From the NCBI RefSeq assembly GCF_022829605.1, contig NZ_JAKSYD010000118.1, positions 1 through 52,372 on the forward strand: DNA of 52,372 nucleotides. Reading direction: 5' to 3'. Below are positions 1 to 9,135 of this stretch, one piece after another. Both the position numbers and the translations under genes were made by a program. Position 1 is the stretch's first letter. Each line of letters opens with the position of its first letter. Below the pieces are notes generated by a model. It saw nothing but the letters and a program-made list of their open reading frames with translations. It was not told where the DNA came from and did no database searches. The DNA comes from Methylobacterium sp. E-065 (GTDB lineage: Bacteria; Pseudomonadota; Alphaproteobacteria; Rhizobiales; Beijerinckiaceae).

Positions 1-1878
1 ACGGGCGAGGCCCAGAACCCGTCGAGCGAGAGTGTGCCGGCCTGGATCGTGGTCGGGCCCGAGAAGCGTCCGGGGCCGGTGAGCTTGAGCGTGCCGGATC
101 CGGCCTTGGTCAGGCTGGTGGGTGCGGTGCTCTCCAGGACGACCGTCCGGACCGATCGACACCGGGGATACGAGGCGGCCGGTGGCCGTCAGCGCCAGCG
201 TGCCGGCCTCCACCGTGGTACCGCCCGTAAGGGTGTTGGCCGCCGTCAGGACCGCCGTGCCCGAGCCGTCCTTGAGGAGGAAGCCCGGCTCGAACCCGTC
301 CGCGATCACACCCGCGAAGGTCGAGGAGCCGATATCGATGCGCAGGCCGCCGTGGCCGTCGAGGGTGACCGGATGCGCGGTGGAGAAGCCGTCTGCCAGC
401 ACCCGCAGTCGTCCGCCGCCGCCGAGGGTGAGGCCGGTGCCGTCCGCGCCGAGGTTGCGGTCGCGCGACACGGCCAGGGTTCCGCCATAGACCTTGTTGC
501 CGCCCGCGTAGGTGTTGTCGCCGGCGAGTTCGAGGGTGCCGGCGCCGACCTTGGTCAGGCCGCCGATCCCGGAGATGTCGTTGGCGAAGGTGCCGTAATA
601 GGCTTGGCCGCTATAGGTGGTGTCGACCGTCCAGTTGCGGGTGAACTGCCCCGGGCCGTCGATCGCCTTGCCGAGGTTGAGCAGGCCCCAGCCGTAGGTC
701 TGCCGGTCGCCCAGCGACGTCGCGGTCGTCAAGATCGTCTGGCCGATCTGCGGCGCCGTCAGAAACGGGAACGCTTGGCGCAGCACCGCGGCCGCACCCG
801 CCACATGGGGCGCCGCCATCGAGGTCCCGGTGTATTTCACAAATCCGCCGTTCGGGATCGTCGACAGTATGTCGGTGCCCGGAGCGGAGATGCACCAGTC
901 GGCCGCAGCGCCGCAATGGTTGCTGCTGTCCGCTACTGTGTTGTTTTTATCAACTTTGACGACGGCGATGACATAGCCCGTTACAGCCGAGAAATCCGCC
1001 TCGTCGTGCTCAAATCCAATTTTATCCTGCAGAAAATAGACGTTTTTTGCAGCGTGATCTGATCTTATATAGAGAATTAGGGATGAGCTGGATGCATTGC
1101 GCCATTTATAAAGATTTCACGGTACATGTTTATTGCCGGACGCGAAGACCTGAAGCGCATCCTGATCGGCGGCTGCCTTCATGGCATTATAGGCATCGAC
1201 CATTGCTTCGTAACTGTAAGCCTGAAAGACATGGGGGTCCTTGAAGGAGTAGCCATAGCTTCCGTTCAGGACGCGGGCCCCATGGTTGGCCGCGTATCGG
1301 ACCGCTCCTTCGACGTCTGTCCCGGTTGGCCGGCGTCCGTAGCGTTGATTGATGATTTCCGCGTCGGACGGTTCGTCTGGGATGAAGGGATTGCGCTCCG
1401 TCGTCATGATCGCGTTCAGCGACGAGATCTGGCTACCGACCGGCGATGCCCCGATCGTGCCCGACACGTGCGTGCCGTGGCTGTTGACATCGACCAGGAT
1501 ATGACTGTCCAGCAATCCGACCGGGGTCCAAAAATTCCGCGAGTCACTCAGGATGCGACCGGCGAATTTCGGGTGATTCGGATCGATGCCGCTGTCGACG
1601 ACGGCCACTGGAACGTTGAGCCCGGTGAAGCCGCGCGCATAGGCGTCGGCGGCGTTGATGGCCCGGAGCCTCCAGTCGCCCGTGTAGGCCTCCCCCGCTT
1701 CGAAATCCGCTGCCGTCAGCGGACGGCCCGCGGAATCCAAGGTCGAGGGCGAGCGTTGCGGCCGCAGCCCGTCATCCTCCGCGGCGACCGGCCCCAGCGC
1801 CACCATCAGCGCCGTCAGCAAGCATCCGAACAGTAATCCCGCGCGCGACGGCCCACGACGCAGCGGTCCGGATGACAT
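1..1878 (-). pseudogene. S8 subtilisin-like autotransporter serine protease, decayed and cut by window start
   Basis: The start at 1878 gives a hydrophobic signal peptide (about residues 12-33, ending near GPVAA), then a peptidase S8 domain. Asp is in VVDSGIDPNHP, His in SHGTHVSGTIGA and the oxyanion Asn in FASGN. At 1117-1119 an in-frame TGA interrupts the gene at codon 254, but the same frame continues without any shift through DKNNTVADSSN, ISAPGTDILST and the catalytic Ser motif GTSMAAPHVAG (about 800-835). It then enters autotransporter-associated beta-strand repeats such as LTKVGAGTLELAGDNTY and LTGGTTVEAGTLAL. Around 143-150 the frame shifts by one base: the remaining passenger repeats (SLTKAGSGTLKLTG, AGTLSLDGFW) are in another frame. 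The C-terminal beta-barrel would lie outside the window. Family knowledge: such proteins are secreted by the type V route. With two lesions I call it a pseudogene; a sequencing error could explain either one. Confidence 0.85.
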
Positions 1879-2521
1879 CAGTCCAAGATGATTGCACGCA
1901 TCGCGGCCACGCTCCGCCTAGATCTGCCCAAAACCCATGCCTCTGCCCCCGAAACGTACACACAACGCACGTCCAGATGCCTAGCAGGGGCAAATTTCAC
2001 ACGCTGTCACTTGCTTGCGACAGGATTTGGCCGCGCATCGATTTGGGATTGCTATACCCGATTCTGAGACGGAATGCCCCATCCTGCCCGCAGATGGATC
2101 GTCGAGGACCGATCGGTGGGCGCGTGATCCGGCGATGCGCGAGCAAAATCACACGTCGCAGCACGCGCCGGCGTCGTACGACACACGGGCCGTTAGATTA
2201 ATTCCAATGATAAAACCCGAATCAACAATGAAACAGATCAAAAATTCTACGTTGCGTCTCGTCTGATAATCCAGTTTGCGACAAATCATCGTTGTTTGAA
2301 ACGAGAGATCCGTCAGGCTTAACAGAATGTCTTTCGTCGATACAGATCCGGGCCTTGCCGCAACCTCATCCGGTGGCGGTGTCCACGGCAGCGAAGTCGC
2401 CTGCCTGCGTTTCGAGCCGCCCTAGGATCCCGAGGCCCTCGGCCGGGCGTGGCAGGATCACCTCGCGCCGATCTTCGCCGTCAGCTTCCGGCCCGAGACC
2501 GACCTGACCGCCCCGATCGCG
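1879..2521. other. intergenic region between the decayed protease and the AraC-type gene
   Basis: This stretch is less GC-rich than its neighbours, especially 2195-2300. It should hold the promoters of the two divergent genes. The 3' part (2327-2521) reads in the frame of the downstream AraC-type gene and probably belonged to its original coding sequence (see that entry). I see no further gene or clear operator. Confidence 0.5.
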
Positions 2522-3382
2522 ATGCGCAGCTATCACCTCGGCGACCTCCTGATCGGCGACGTGATCGCGCCGGCCCACACCCTCGTGCGGTCGTCAGAGA
2601 TGATCAGCCAGCAGGGGCTGGACCATATCCTGCTGCAGTTCTACCGCCGGGGGCGCAGCCGCGTGGAGACCGCGTACGGCACCTGGCCCGTCTCCGAGAT
2701 CCAGGCCATCGTGTTCGACCTCGCGCAGCCCGTGCGCATCGTCGCGGATGCGGTCGATGCCACCAACGTCCTGATCCCACGTCTTCTGCTGGAGCAGCAG
2801 AGCTGCCAGCCGGACGCCCTGCACGGCCGCCCCCTGGACCATGACGGCGACCCGTTCGGGCGCCTCGTTCACACCTTCGTGGCGAACGTCGCCGCCTGCG
2901 GCGACCTCTTCGATCGGCGCGAGGCCCAGTCGGCCTCGGCGGCGATCATCCAGCTCTGCGCGAGCTGGCTGCGGGGGCGGGGGGAGGGCCGCACGTCCCG
3001 GAACCCGGACGTCCGGATCCGGGTCCGCCGCCTCGTGGAGGCGGAACTCGGCAACCCGGAACTCACGCCGGGGCTGATCGCGACGCGGCTGGGCCTGTCG
3101 CGCTCGACGCTGTACCGGCTCTTCGCCCCGGACAGTGTCGTCGCGTATATCCGTGACCGGCGCCTGATGACCGCGATGCGGATGCTCGCGCGCGAGGACG
3201 GGTCGAGGCCCGTCCGGATCGGGCAGGTCGCCTACGCGGTCGGCTTCACCGACGAGCGGACGTTCCGGCGGGCGTTCAAGCGCCGGTTCGGCTTCGTGCC
3301 CAGCTCCGCACAGCGCCCCGCCGAGACCGGACCGCACGCGACCCCCGGGGCGGTGCTGCGCCACTGGATCGAGAGCCTCTGA
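2522..3382 (+). CDS. AraC-family transcriptional regulator, 5' end interrupted by an in-frame TAG
   Basis: The readable protein is 286 residues. The C-terminal third (about 160-270) is an AraC/XylS double helix-turn-helix: LIATRLGLSRSTLYRLF is the first helix pair and IGQVAYAVGFTDERTFRRAFKRRFG the classical second one. The N-terminal part resembles the AraC-binding-like ligand domain seen in regulators of this type. The same frame extends upstream to an ATG at 2327 and reads as plausible protein (ACLRFEPP, then DPEALGRAWQDHLAPIF), broken only by TAG at 2423-2425. The natural protein was therefore probably about 351 residues. No good ribosome site precedes 2522, so the truncated form may be poorly made. 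It could be a pseudogene or carry a sequencing error. The regulated target is unknown; its nearest downstream neighbour is the phosphoesterase. Confidence 0.8.
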   Translation: MRSYHLGDLLIGDVIAPAHTLVRSSEMISQQGLDHILLQFYRRGRSRVETAYGTWPVSEIQAIVFDLAQPVRIVADAVDATNVLIPRLLLEQQSCQPDALHGRPLDHDGDPFGRLVHTFVANVAACGDLFDRREAQSASAAIIQLCASWLRGRGEGRTSRNPDVRIRVRRLVEAELGNPELTPGLIATRLGLSRSTLYRLFAPDSVVAYIRDRRLMTAMRMLAREDGSRPVRIGQVAYAVGFTDERTFRRAFKRRFGFVPSSAQRPAETGPHATPGAVLRHWIESL

Positions 3383-3708
3383 GACGCTCCGCGGGCGGCT
3401 GTTTATCCACCCGGAGAGCGACTTGGGGAAGCGTTCGCCCAATCGGCCGCAATCGTCACACAGCGTGCGCATGTGTCCATCAAGCAGACACAGACCGTCC
3501 GATTTCACGACACTTTCCCGGATCTGTTCGGCAACCCGCCGTCGATCACGAAAAGTTAGGTTCCACCCGCCCCGGCCAGCAGCCCGCTCACGGAACTTGA
3601 CCGGCTCCGGGGCGTCGGGCCGTTCGCAACACTGACGGCCGTCTTGCAGGGCCTGTCCGGAGGGCACGATTGTGGGCGGGACAGGTAGAGCGATCGGGCG
3701 GGCGCCTC
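3383..3708. other. intergenic region with no recognised gene
   Basis: The 326 bases between the AraC-type gene and the phosphoesterase hold only short open frames with atypical composition (for example 3423-3635), which I do not accept as genes. No clear terminator or operator is visible. Confidence 0.4.
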
Positions 3709-4950
3709 ATGCGTGAGACGCACGACGTGTTCGCCTTCGCGCATATCGGCGACCTCCACCTGCAGGGCGGGGGCGACCGGAACGTCGACGACTTGCGGGC
3801 GATCCTCGCCGAGATCGACGGCCTCCACGGGTACGGCCTCCTCGACTTCGCCTACCTGCCGGGCGACCTCGCCGAAGACGGGCTCGCGGCGCAGTACACG
3901 ATCCTGATCAACGCCCTGGCGGCCCATCCGCGCCTGCCGGTCCGCCTGATCGCCGGGGATCACGACCGCCAGTACGGTACGATGACGGATTTCGACGCCC
4001 TGTTCGCGCAGGTGGCGGGCAGCGCGCGGGGCGGCGATCACCACGCGCAAGACCATCACTTGTCCAAGTTCGGACAGCCCGACCCCGTCAGGCAGTACTA
4101 CTTCGCCGACACGATTGCCGGCGTGCGCTGCCTGTTCCTCGACATGATCAGCGCTGGCTATGGCCGGAAGGGGTTCGGGCTCGATTTCCGGCTCGGTCCC
4201 TACCAGCTCGCTTGGCTCCGGAACGAACTCGATTACGCCGACCGGAACGGCCTGCCCTGCGCGGTCTTCACCCACACCTATCCGGACGACCTCAACGGGC
4301 CGGGCGAGAAGGCTGCGCTGGCCGGCCTGATCCGCGGCCACAACGTCCGCCTCGTCGAGATGGGCCACACCCATTACAACGAACTCGCCCATGACGGGCG
4401 CACGCTCTACGCCTCGGCCCGCTCGGTCGGTCAGAACGAGGACGGCTCGGTGGGCTACGCGGTGGCGGCGATCGATGGCGCCGTGACGAGCTGGCGCTTC
4501 AAGCCCCTCGACCAAGCGCTCCCCGTCACGATGATCACGAGCCCCGCCGACCGGCGCCTCGCCACCGCGGCCCTCGGTCCCAGCGCCACGATCACGGTGC
4601 GTGCCCTCGTGCTGTCGAGCGCGCCGCAGGCGGCTTGGTGCTGCTGGGCGCGGGTCGATGACGGTCCGGCTTATCCGATGAGCCCGGCCAGCCCGCGTAT
4701 CGTCGAGGCGCAGGTTCCGTGGCCGGTTGGGTCGCGCCGCCTGTCCGTCACGGTGACCAACGGGACTCTGAATCCATGCACCCTGGCGCCGAACACCGAC
4801 ACCGATTCGATCGAACCCGTCTCTTGTTGCTTCGTGCCGCCGCTGGCACCGGACCGACCCGGCAGCGACGCGTTCCGCACGCCGTTCTGGCCCGAGAAGG
4901 GCATCCGGGGCGACCAGCTCGGCCCCAACCGCAACGGCCGGGGCTGGTAG
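3709..4950 (+). CDS. calcineurin-like metallophosphoesterase
   Basis: A 413-residue protein with the ordered metal-binding motifs of the calcineurin-like (PF00149) superfamily: IGDLHL near residue 14, LPGDLAEDG near 52, AGDHDRQ near 84 (in place of the usual GNHD), FTHTYPDD near 188 and MGHTHYN near 220. These residues normally hold a dinuclear metal centre that cleaves phosphomono- or phosphodiesters. The C-terminal 150 residues look like a beta-rich accessory domain and carry a run of cysteines (WCCWA, CCFVPP). There is no signal peptide, so it should be cytoplasmic. The start at 3709 is chosen over 3670 because it places the first motif at the usual distance from the N-terminus. The substrate cannot be read from the sequence; Icc-type cyclic-nucleotide phosphodiesterases are the closest resemblance. 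Confidence 0.85.
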   Translation: MRETHDVFAFAHIGDLHLQGGGDRNVDDLRAILAEIDGLHGYGLLDFAYLPGDLAEDGLAAQYTILINALAAHPRLPVRLIAGDHDRQYGTMTDFDALFAQVAGSARGGDHHAQDHHLSKFGQPDPVRQYYFADTIAGVRCLFLDMISAGYGRKGFGLDFRLGPYQLAWLRNELDYADRNGLPCAVFTHTYPDDLNGPGEKAALAGLIRGHNVRLVEMGHTHYNELAHDGRTLYASARSVGQNEDGSVGYAVAAIDGAVTSWRFKPLDQALPVTMITSPADRRLATAALGPSATITVRALVLSSAPQAAWCCWARVDDGPAYPMSPASPRIVEAQVPWPVGSRRLSVTVTNGTLNPCTLAPNTDTDSIEPVSCCFVPPLAPDRPGSDAFRTPFWPEKGIRGDQLGPNRNGRGW

Positions 4951-5017
4951 CCGGCCTCTACCGAAACGCTGCACACATCCCTTTCCCGACTCACCCGATA
5001 CAGGACTACCGGAACCG

Positions 5018-6286
5018 ATGGGCGCGCTGACGCTGACCCCCAATCTTGCCACCTGGGCGATCGCGGCCCTCGCGACTCTCGGCGTCATCCTGCGGCCGTT
5101 CTCATGGCCGGAGGCGATCTGGGCCGTGCTCGGCGCAGGCGCCCTGGTCGCCCTGGGGCTGCTCGCCCCCGCCACCGCCTGGGAGGGTGTGCTCAAGGGG
5201 ACGGACGTCTACCTGTTCCTCGTCGGCATGATGCTGATGTCGGAGGTCGCCCGGAAGGAGGGCCTGTTCGACTGGCTGGCCTCGATCGCGGTCCGCGCCG
5301 CCAAGGGCTCGGCCACCCGGCTGTTCACCCTGGTCTATCTCGTCGGCACGGTCGTCACGGTGTTCCTGTCGAACGACGCCTGCGCGGTGGTGCTGACACC
5401 CGCCGTCTACGCGGCCACCAAGGCCGCCAAGGTCGAGAACCCGCTCCCCTACCTGTTCGTCTGCGCCTTCATCGCCAACGCGGCGAGCTTCGTGCTGCCG
5501 ATCTCGAACCCGGCCAACCTCGTGGTCTTCGCCGATCACATGCCGCCGCTCATGCGGTGGCTTGCCCTGTTCGCGCTGCCCTCCCTGCTTGCCATCGTGA
5601 CGACCTACGCGGTTTTGCGCCTGACCCAGGCCAAGACCCTCCGCGACCAGAGCGTGGCGACCGACGTCGAAGCCCAGCCGCTCTCCCGCACCGGCCTCGT
5701 GGCCGGCCTCGGCATCGTGGCGACCGGCGGCGTGCTGATCGCGGCTTCCGCGCTCGGCCTCGATCTCGGCTTGCCGACCTTCGTGGCGGGCCTGGCCACC
5801 ACCGTGGTCGTGCTGCTGCTCAAGCGCGGTGGCCTCGTGGAGGTCGCCAAGGACGTGTCGTGGAGCGTGCTGCCGCTGGTGGCCGGCCTGTTCGTGCTGG
5901 TGGAGGCCCTGGAGAAGACCGGCGTGCTGGCCATGCTGGCGGACCTGCTCAAGGGCTACGCCCACGCCGCCCCGGAGGCCACTGCCTGGGGGGCGGGCGG
6001 CCTGATCGCGGTGCTGTGCAATCTCGTCAACAACCTGCCGGCCGGCCTGATCGCGGGGGCCGCCGTCCATGCCGCCCAGGTGCCCGAAAAGGTCGCGGGC
6101 GCCATCCTGATCGGCGTCGATCTGGGCCCGAACCTCTCGGTGACGGGTTCTCTGGCGACGATCCTCTGGCTCACCGCCATCCGCCGCGAGGGCCAGGATG
6201 TCGGCGCCTGGACCTTCCTGAAGCTCGGCCTGCTGGTGATGCCCTCGGCCCTCCTGCTGGCGCTCGCCGGCCTGCTCCTCGTCTGA
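5018..6286 (+). CDS. ArsB-like ion transporter (arsenite/anion permease family)
   Basis: A 422-residue integral membrane protein with about ten to twelve hydrophobic segments. It shows the two half-repeat signatures of the ArsB/NhaD ion-transporter superfamily: SNDACAVVLTPAV near residue 112 and NLVNNLPAGLIAGA near 333, followed by GPNLSVTGSLATILW near 370, very close to the ArsB consensus. Family role: export of arsenite or antimonite driven by the proton gradient or with an ArsA ATPase. No arsR, arsA or arsC gene lies nearby, so a resistance role is unproven and another anion is possible. It begins a tight three-gene set: the next gene starts 31 bases downstream. Confidence 0.8.
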   Translation: MGALTLTPNLATWAIAALATLGVILRPFSWPEAIWAVLGAGALVALGLLAPATAWEGVLKGTDVYLFLVGMMLMSEVARKEGLFDWLASIAVRAAKGSATRLFTLVYLVGTVVTVFLSNDACAVVLTPAVYAATKAAKVENPLPYLFVCAFIANAASFVLPISNPANLVVFADHMPPLMRWLALFALPSLLAIVTTYAVLRLTQAKTLRDQSVATDVEAQPLSRTGLVAGLGIVATGGVLIAASALGLDLGLPTFVAGLATTVVVLLLKRGGLVEVAKDVSWSVLPLVAGLFVLVEALEKTGVLAMLADLLKGYAHAAPEATAWGAGGLIAVLCNLVNNLPAGLIAGAAVHAAQVPEKVAGAILIGVDLGPNLSVTGSLATILWLTAIRREGQDVGAWTFLKLGLLVMPSALLLALAGLLLV

Positions 6287-6317
6287 ATTCCCGCCCCGAG
6301 AACCCCAAGGTCCGCGC

Positions 6318-7238
6318 GTGACGGCTGCCCTCCTCTATCCCTTCATCCTGGTGGCCGGCGCGCTGCAGGCGCTCGGCAACGCCATGAACGCGCAGCTGCG
6401 GGGCAGGCTGGTCAACCCGTGGCTGGCCGCGACGGTGTCGTTCCTGCCGATCGTGTTCGTGTTCACGACCCTGTTCTTCACGATGCCGACGCCCCTGCCG
6501 AGCCTCGAGGGCTTGAGCCGGATGCCCTGGTACGCCCCGCTCGGCGGCGTGGCCGGCGCGGTGGCGGTGTTCGGCGGACTCGCCTTCATCGACAAGGTCG
6601 GCGCCGGGCCGTTCAACGGCCTGACGCTCACCGCCAACATCCTCACCTCGCTGGCGATGGACGCGTTCGGGCTGTTCGGCCTGCAGGCCTCGGGCTTCAA
6701 ACCGCTCCCCTGGCTCGGCGGCCTGCTGATGGCGGTGGGCGTCACCTTCATCGCGCGCTCGGGCGGCAAGAAGGACAGCGGTGAGAAGGGCCCCGGCGGC
6801 AAGCTGCTCTACCCGTTCATCATCGTGGCCGGCGCCCTCATGGCGATCGGCGTGGTCTGGAATGCGCAGCTCCGGGGCGCCCTGGAGAATCCCTGGCTCG
6901 CCGCAACGGTCTCGTTCATCCCGGTCGTGTTCGTGTTCGCGCTGGTCTTCCTGCTGCGTCCGTCGCCGCTGCCGACCCGGGACGACCTCGCGGGGGTCCG
7001 CTGGTGGATGCCGCTCGCCGGCATCACCGGAGCGGTGGCGGTGTTCGCCGGGCTGCTGTTCGTCGACAAGGTCGGGGCCGGTGCCTTCAACGGCCTCTTG
7101 ATCACCGCCAACCTGCTCACCTCGGTGGCGCTCGACCATTTCGGCTGGTTCGGCATGAAGCAGGTCAAGGCCGGCATGCCGCGCCTTGTCGGCGCCGCCG
7201 TGATGGTCGCCGGCATCGTGCTGATCTCGCTGTTCTGA
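6318..7238 (+). CDS. DUF606/YdcZ-type DMT-superfamily permease, tandemly duplicated
   Basis: A 306-residue membrane protein starting at a GTG. It consists of two homologous halves of about 145 residues, visible as the repeated pairs NPWLAATVSF / NPWLAATVSF, GAVAVFGGLAFIDKVGAG / GAVAVFAGLLFVDKVGAG and FNGLTLTANILTS / FNGLLITANLLTS, with five helices per half. The halves are separated by a charged linker (GGKKDSGEKGPGG). The family (PF04657) belongs to the drug/metabolite transporter superfamily and is often encoded as two separate single-repeat subunits; here both are fused. The substrate is unknown. It lies between the ArsB-like permease and the TAXI-type protein, with only 9 bases to the latter. 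Confidence 0.85.
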   Translation: MTAALLYPFILVAGALQALGNAMNAQLRGRLVNPWLAATVSFLPIVFVFTTLFFTMPTPLPSLEGLSRMPWYAPLGGVAGAVAVFGGLAFIDKVGAGPFNGLTLTANILTSLAMDAFGLFGLQASGFKPLPWLGGLLMAVGVTFIARSGGKKDSGEKGPGGKLLYPFIIVAGALMAIGVVWNAQLRGALENPWLAATVSFIPVVFVFALVFLLRPSPLPTRDDLAGVRWWMPLAGITGAVAVFAGLLFVDKVGAGAFNGLLITANLLTSVALDHFGWFGMKQVKAGMPRLVGAAVMVAGIVLISLF

Positions 7239-7247
7239 GCGACCGGG

Positions 7248-8645
7248 ATGTGGGCCTTCCCCGCCTGGCTGCTGCGCCGCGAGGTCCTGATCCTGGCGGG
7301 GGCCGTCCTGCTCGGCGCGGGCGGGACGGCGGCGTGGTACCTGCTTCAGGCGACGGTGCTCACCATCGCGGTCGCCCCCCGGGACGGCACCGAGCCCGGC
7401 CTGATCAAGGCCTATGCCGACGCGCTCGACGCCGCGCACGAAAACGTCCGATTGAAGATCCTGTCCTTCGACGACGTGCGCGAGAGCGCCGCCGCCTTGC
7501 AGGACGGGCGCGCCGACCTTGCGGTGGTTCGCCCCGACGTGCTGCTGCCGACCAACGGCCTGACCCTGGCGATCCTGCGCGATCAGGCGATGATCATCGC
7601 CTCGCCGGAGCAGGCCGGGATCAAGAGTTTTCCGAAGCTCGCCGGCAAGCGACTCGGCATCGCGGCCCACCGGGACGCCGACCTCTGGCTCCTGCGGAAC
7701 ATCCTCGGGTATTACGGCCTCACCCTGGAGGAAGCGGCCGGTCCCGCGCGGGATTCCGCGGTGCTGCTGGTCCCGGTCGATCAGGAGGCGGTGGCGGGGG
7801 CCTTCCGCGAGAAGCGGATCGATGCCTTCGTCAGCATCATCGCGCCCTCGGCGCCCAAGGCGCTCGCACTCGTGGGGGCCGTGCAGGGGCTCGCCCGCGG
7901 CGGCAAGGTCGAGTTCGTCGCCGTGGAGGACGACGACGCCGTGATCCAGCGCTTCCCGCGGCTCCAGGCGGTGACCATTCCGGGGGGCCTGTTCGCCGGC
8001 CGCCCGAAGCTGCCGGCCGACGACGTGAAGACGGTCGGCGCCTCCTACCGGCTGATGGCCCGGGCTTCCTTAAGCCGCGTGGTGGTGGCCGACGTGACCC
8101 AGCAGCTCTTCGAGAAGCGCACCGCCGCCGCCCAGGTCACGGACGCCGCCGAGTACGTCCAGGCTCCGGCCTACGACACCACGGTGGCGGCGACCAGCGC
8201 CCGCATCCCGATCCATCCCGGCGCCATCGACTATTACGAGCGCGACCAGCACGGCTTCATCGAGCGCTACGGTGACACGCTCTACCTGCTCGGCGCGCTG
8301 GCGGGCGGCCTCGTCTCGATGCTGGCTTGGATCCGCCAGCGCCTCGCCAGCCTACGCCGGGAGCGAATCGACGAGATCATCGATCGGCTCCTGGAGATCG
8401 CCGGGCAGGCCCGGGCCTTGCGCGATCCGGAGGCGATCGAGGCGCTGACCGTCGAGGTCGATGCGCTCGCCATGGATGTGGTCCGCTACACCCGGGAGCG
8501 GGAGCCCGACCCGCCGGTCCTGTCGGCGGCTTCGGTCGCCATCGACACGGCCCGGGCCACGATCGCGGATTGCCGGATCCGGGCCGACGAGGCCGGGGCC
8601 CGCATCGGTCGCTCCGTGCGGCTGCACGGTTCGGGCGGGACCTGA
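7248..8645 (+). CDS. membrane-anchored TAXI-family TRAP-type substrate-binding protein
   Basis: A 465-residue protein. An N-terminal transmembrane segment (about 12-33) leads into a periplasmic TAXI-type binding domain (about 37-335) with LTIAVAPRDGTEPGLIKAY, a GRADLAVVRPD motif and the FPKLAGKRLGIAA lobe. A second transmembrane segment (about 344-363, LYLLGALAGGLVSMLAWI) is followed by about 100 residues of charged, helical cytoplasmic tail (RRERIDEIIDRLLEIA). Ordinary TAXI receptors are soluble and work with DctQM-type TRAP permeases; none is present here, and the tail is unusual. It may be a sensor, or may serve a permease elsewhere. It is the last gene of the 5018-8645 set. Confidence 0.8.
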   Translation: MWAFPAWLLRREVLILAGAVLLGAGGTAAWYLLQATVLTIAVAPRDGTEPGLIKAYADALDAAHENVRLKILSFDDVRESAAALQDGRADLAVVRPDVLLPTNGLTLAILRDQAMIIASPEQAGIKSFPKLAGKRLGIAAHRDADLWLLRNILGYYGLTLEEAAGPARDSAVLLVPVDQEAVAGAFREKRIDAFVSIIAPSAPKALALVGAVQGLARGGKVEFVAVEDDDAVIQRFPRLQAVTIPGGLFAGRPKLPADDVKTVGASYRLMARASLSRVVVADVTQQLFEKRTAAAQVTDAAEYVQAPAYDTTVAATSARIPIHPGAIDYYERDQHGFIERYGDTLYLLGALAGGLVSMLAWIRQRLASLRRERIDEIIDRLLEIAGQARALRDPEAIEALTVEVDALAMDVVRYTREREPDPPVLSAASVAIDTARATIADCRIRADEAGARIGRSVRLHGSGGT

Positions 8646-8821
8646 AGGCCGGGCGCGGCTATCGCCGGCAAGACGATTCGTACGTTTCCGGGCCTCATGC
8701 CAACGTATGAGAAGAAGGTGTTTGCGTTAGCTTCCGAGGAGAGAACAAGAGTCTCCGCGGGTGCGGAAATTCGAAAGACGCCTCCATTGCTGTCGGGTGG
8801 GTCCGAGGCAACATTCCCACC

Positions 8822-9058
8822 ATGCGCACGCCGTCCGAAATCCAGCCGATAGCCTTTGATCCGTTCGGCGAACCCGTCGCGGACGGCGTCGCTCGCGCCT
8901 GTCCGGAGGTTGCGGGCGACCGGACCGCCCGGCGTGTCGGCGGTGCCGTGTTTTGGACGCTCGCCCTGGTGATCCTGGCCGGACGCATCTACGCCTACGA
9001 CATGCCGGTGGTGCAGGATGTCGCGGCCCACGCGGTCCAGATGCTGGCCCTGCGCTGA
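8822..9058 (+). CDS. small predicted single-pass membrane protein
   Basis: A 78-residue open frame with a polar N-terminal half and one hydrophobic helix (AVFWTLALVILAGRIYAYD, about residues 42-60). I do not recognise the family. The composition and third-base GC are coding-like, but the ribosome-binding site is weak, so the start is uncertain. It stands alone between the TAXI-type gene and the convergent deformylase-like gene. Confidence 0.55.
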   Translation: MRTPSEIQPIAFDPFGEPVADGVARACPEVAGDRTARRVGGAVFWTLALVILAGRIYAYDMPVVQDVAAHAVQMLALR

Positions 9059-9101
9059 GGGTGTTGGCCAGATTTCTGGTTTGCTGTGCTGCGCTCTGTT
9101 G

Positions 9102-9126
9102 TGCCGAACAGGTGTCCACTTCGGCA
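9102..9126. repeat. short dispersed palindrome, GCCGAA...TTCGGC
   Basis: Arms GCCGAA (9103-9108) and TTCGGC (9120-9125) enclose an 11-base loop, aCAGGTGTcCAC-like. A near-identical unit lies at 14242-14267. It sits between two convergent genes and could act as a hairpin or a terminator-like element. Confidence 0.6.
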
Positions 9127-9135
9127 AAGAGCACG

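Noticed and set aside
1117..1119. TGA in the protease read as selenocysteine
   Set aside because: S8 proteases are not selenoproteins, no stem-loop of the bacterial SECIS type is evident after it, and the gene has a second lesion.
3423..3635. Short plus-strand frame after the AraC-type gene
   Set aside because: Arg- and Ser-rich composition with no ribosome site; looks like a chance frame.
6171..7670. A 499-codon minus-strand frame across the DUF606 and TAXI genes
   Set aside because: Its product is repetitive and charged with no motif, while the plus strand gives clean membrane and binding proteins.
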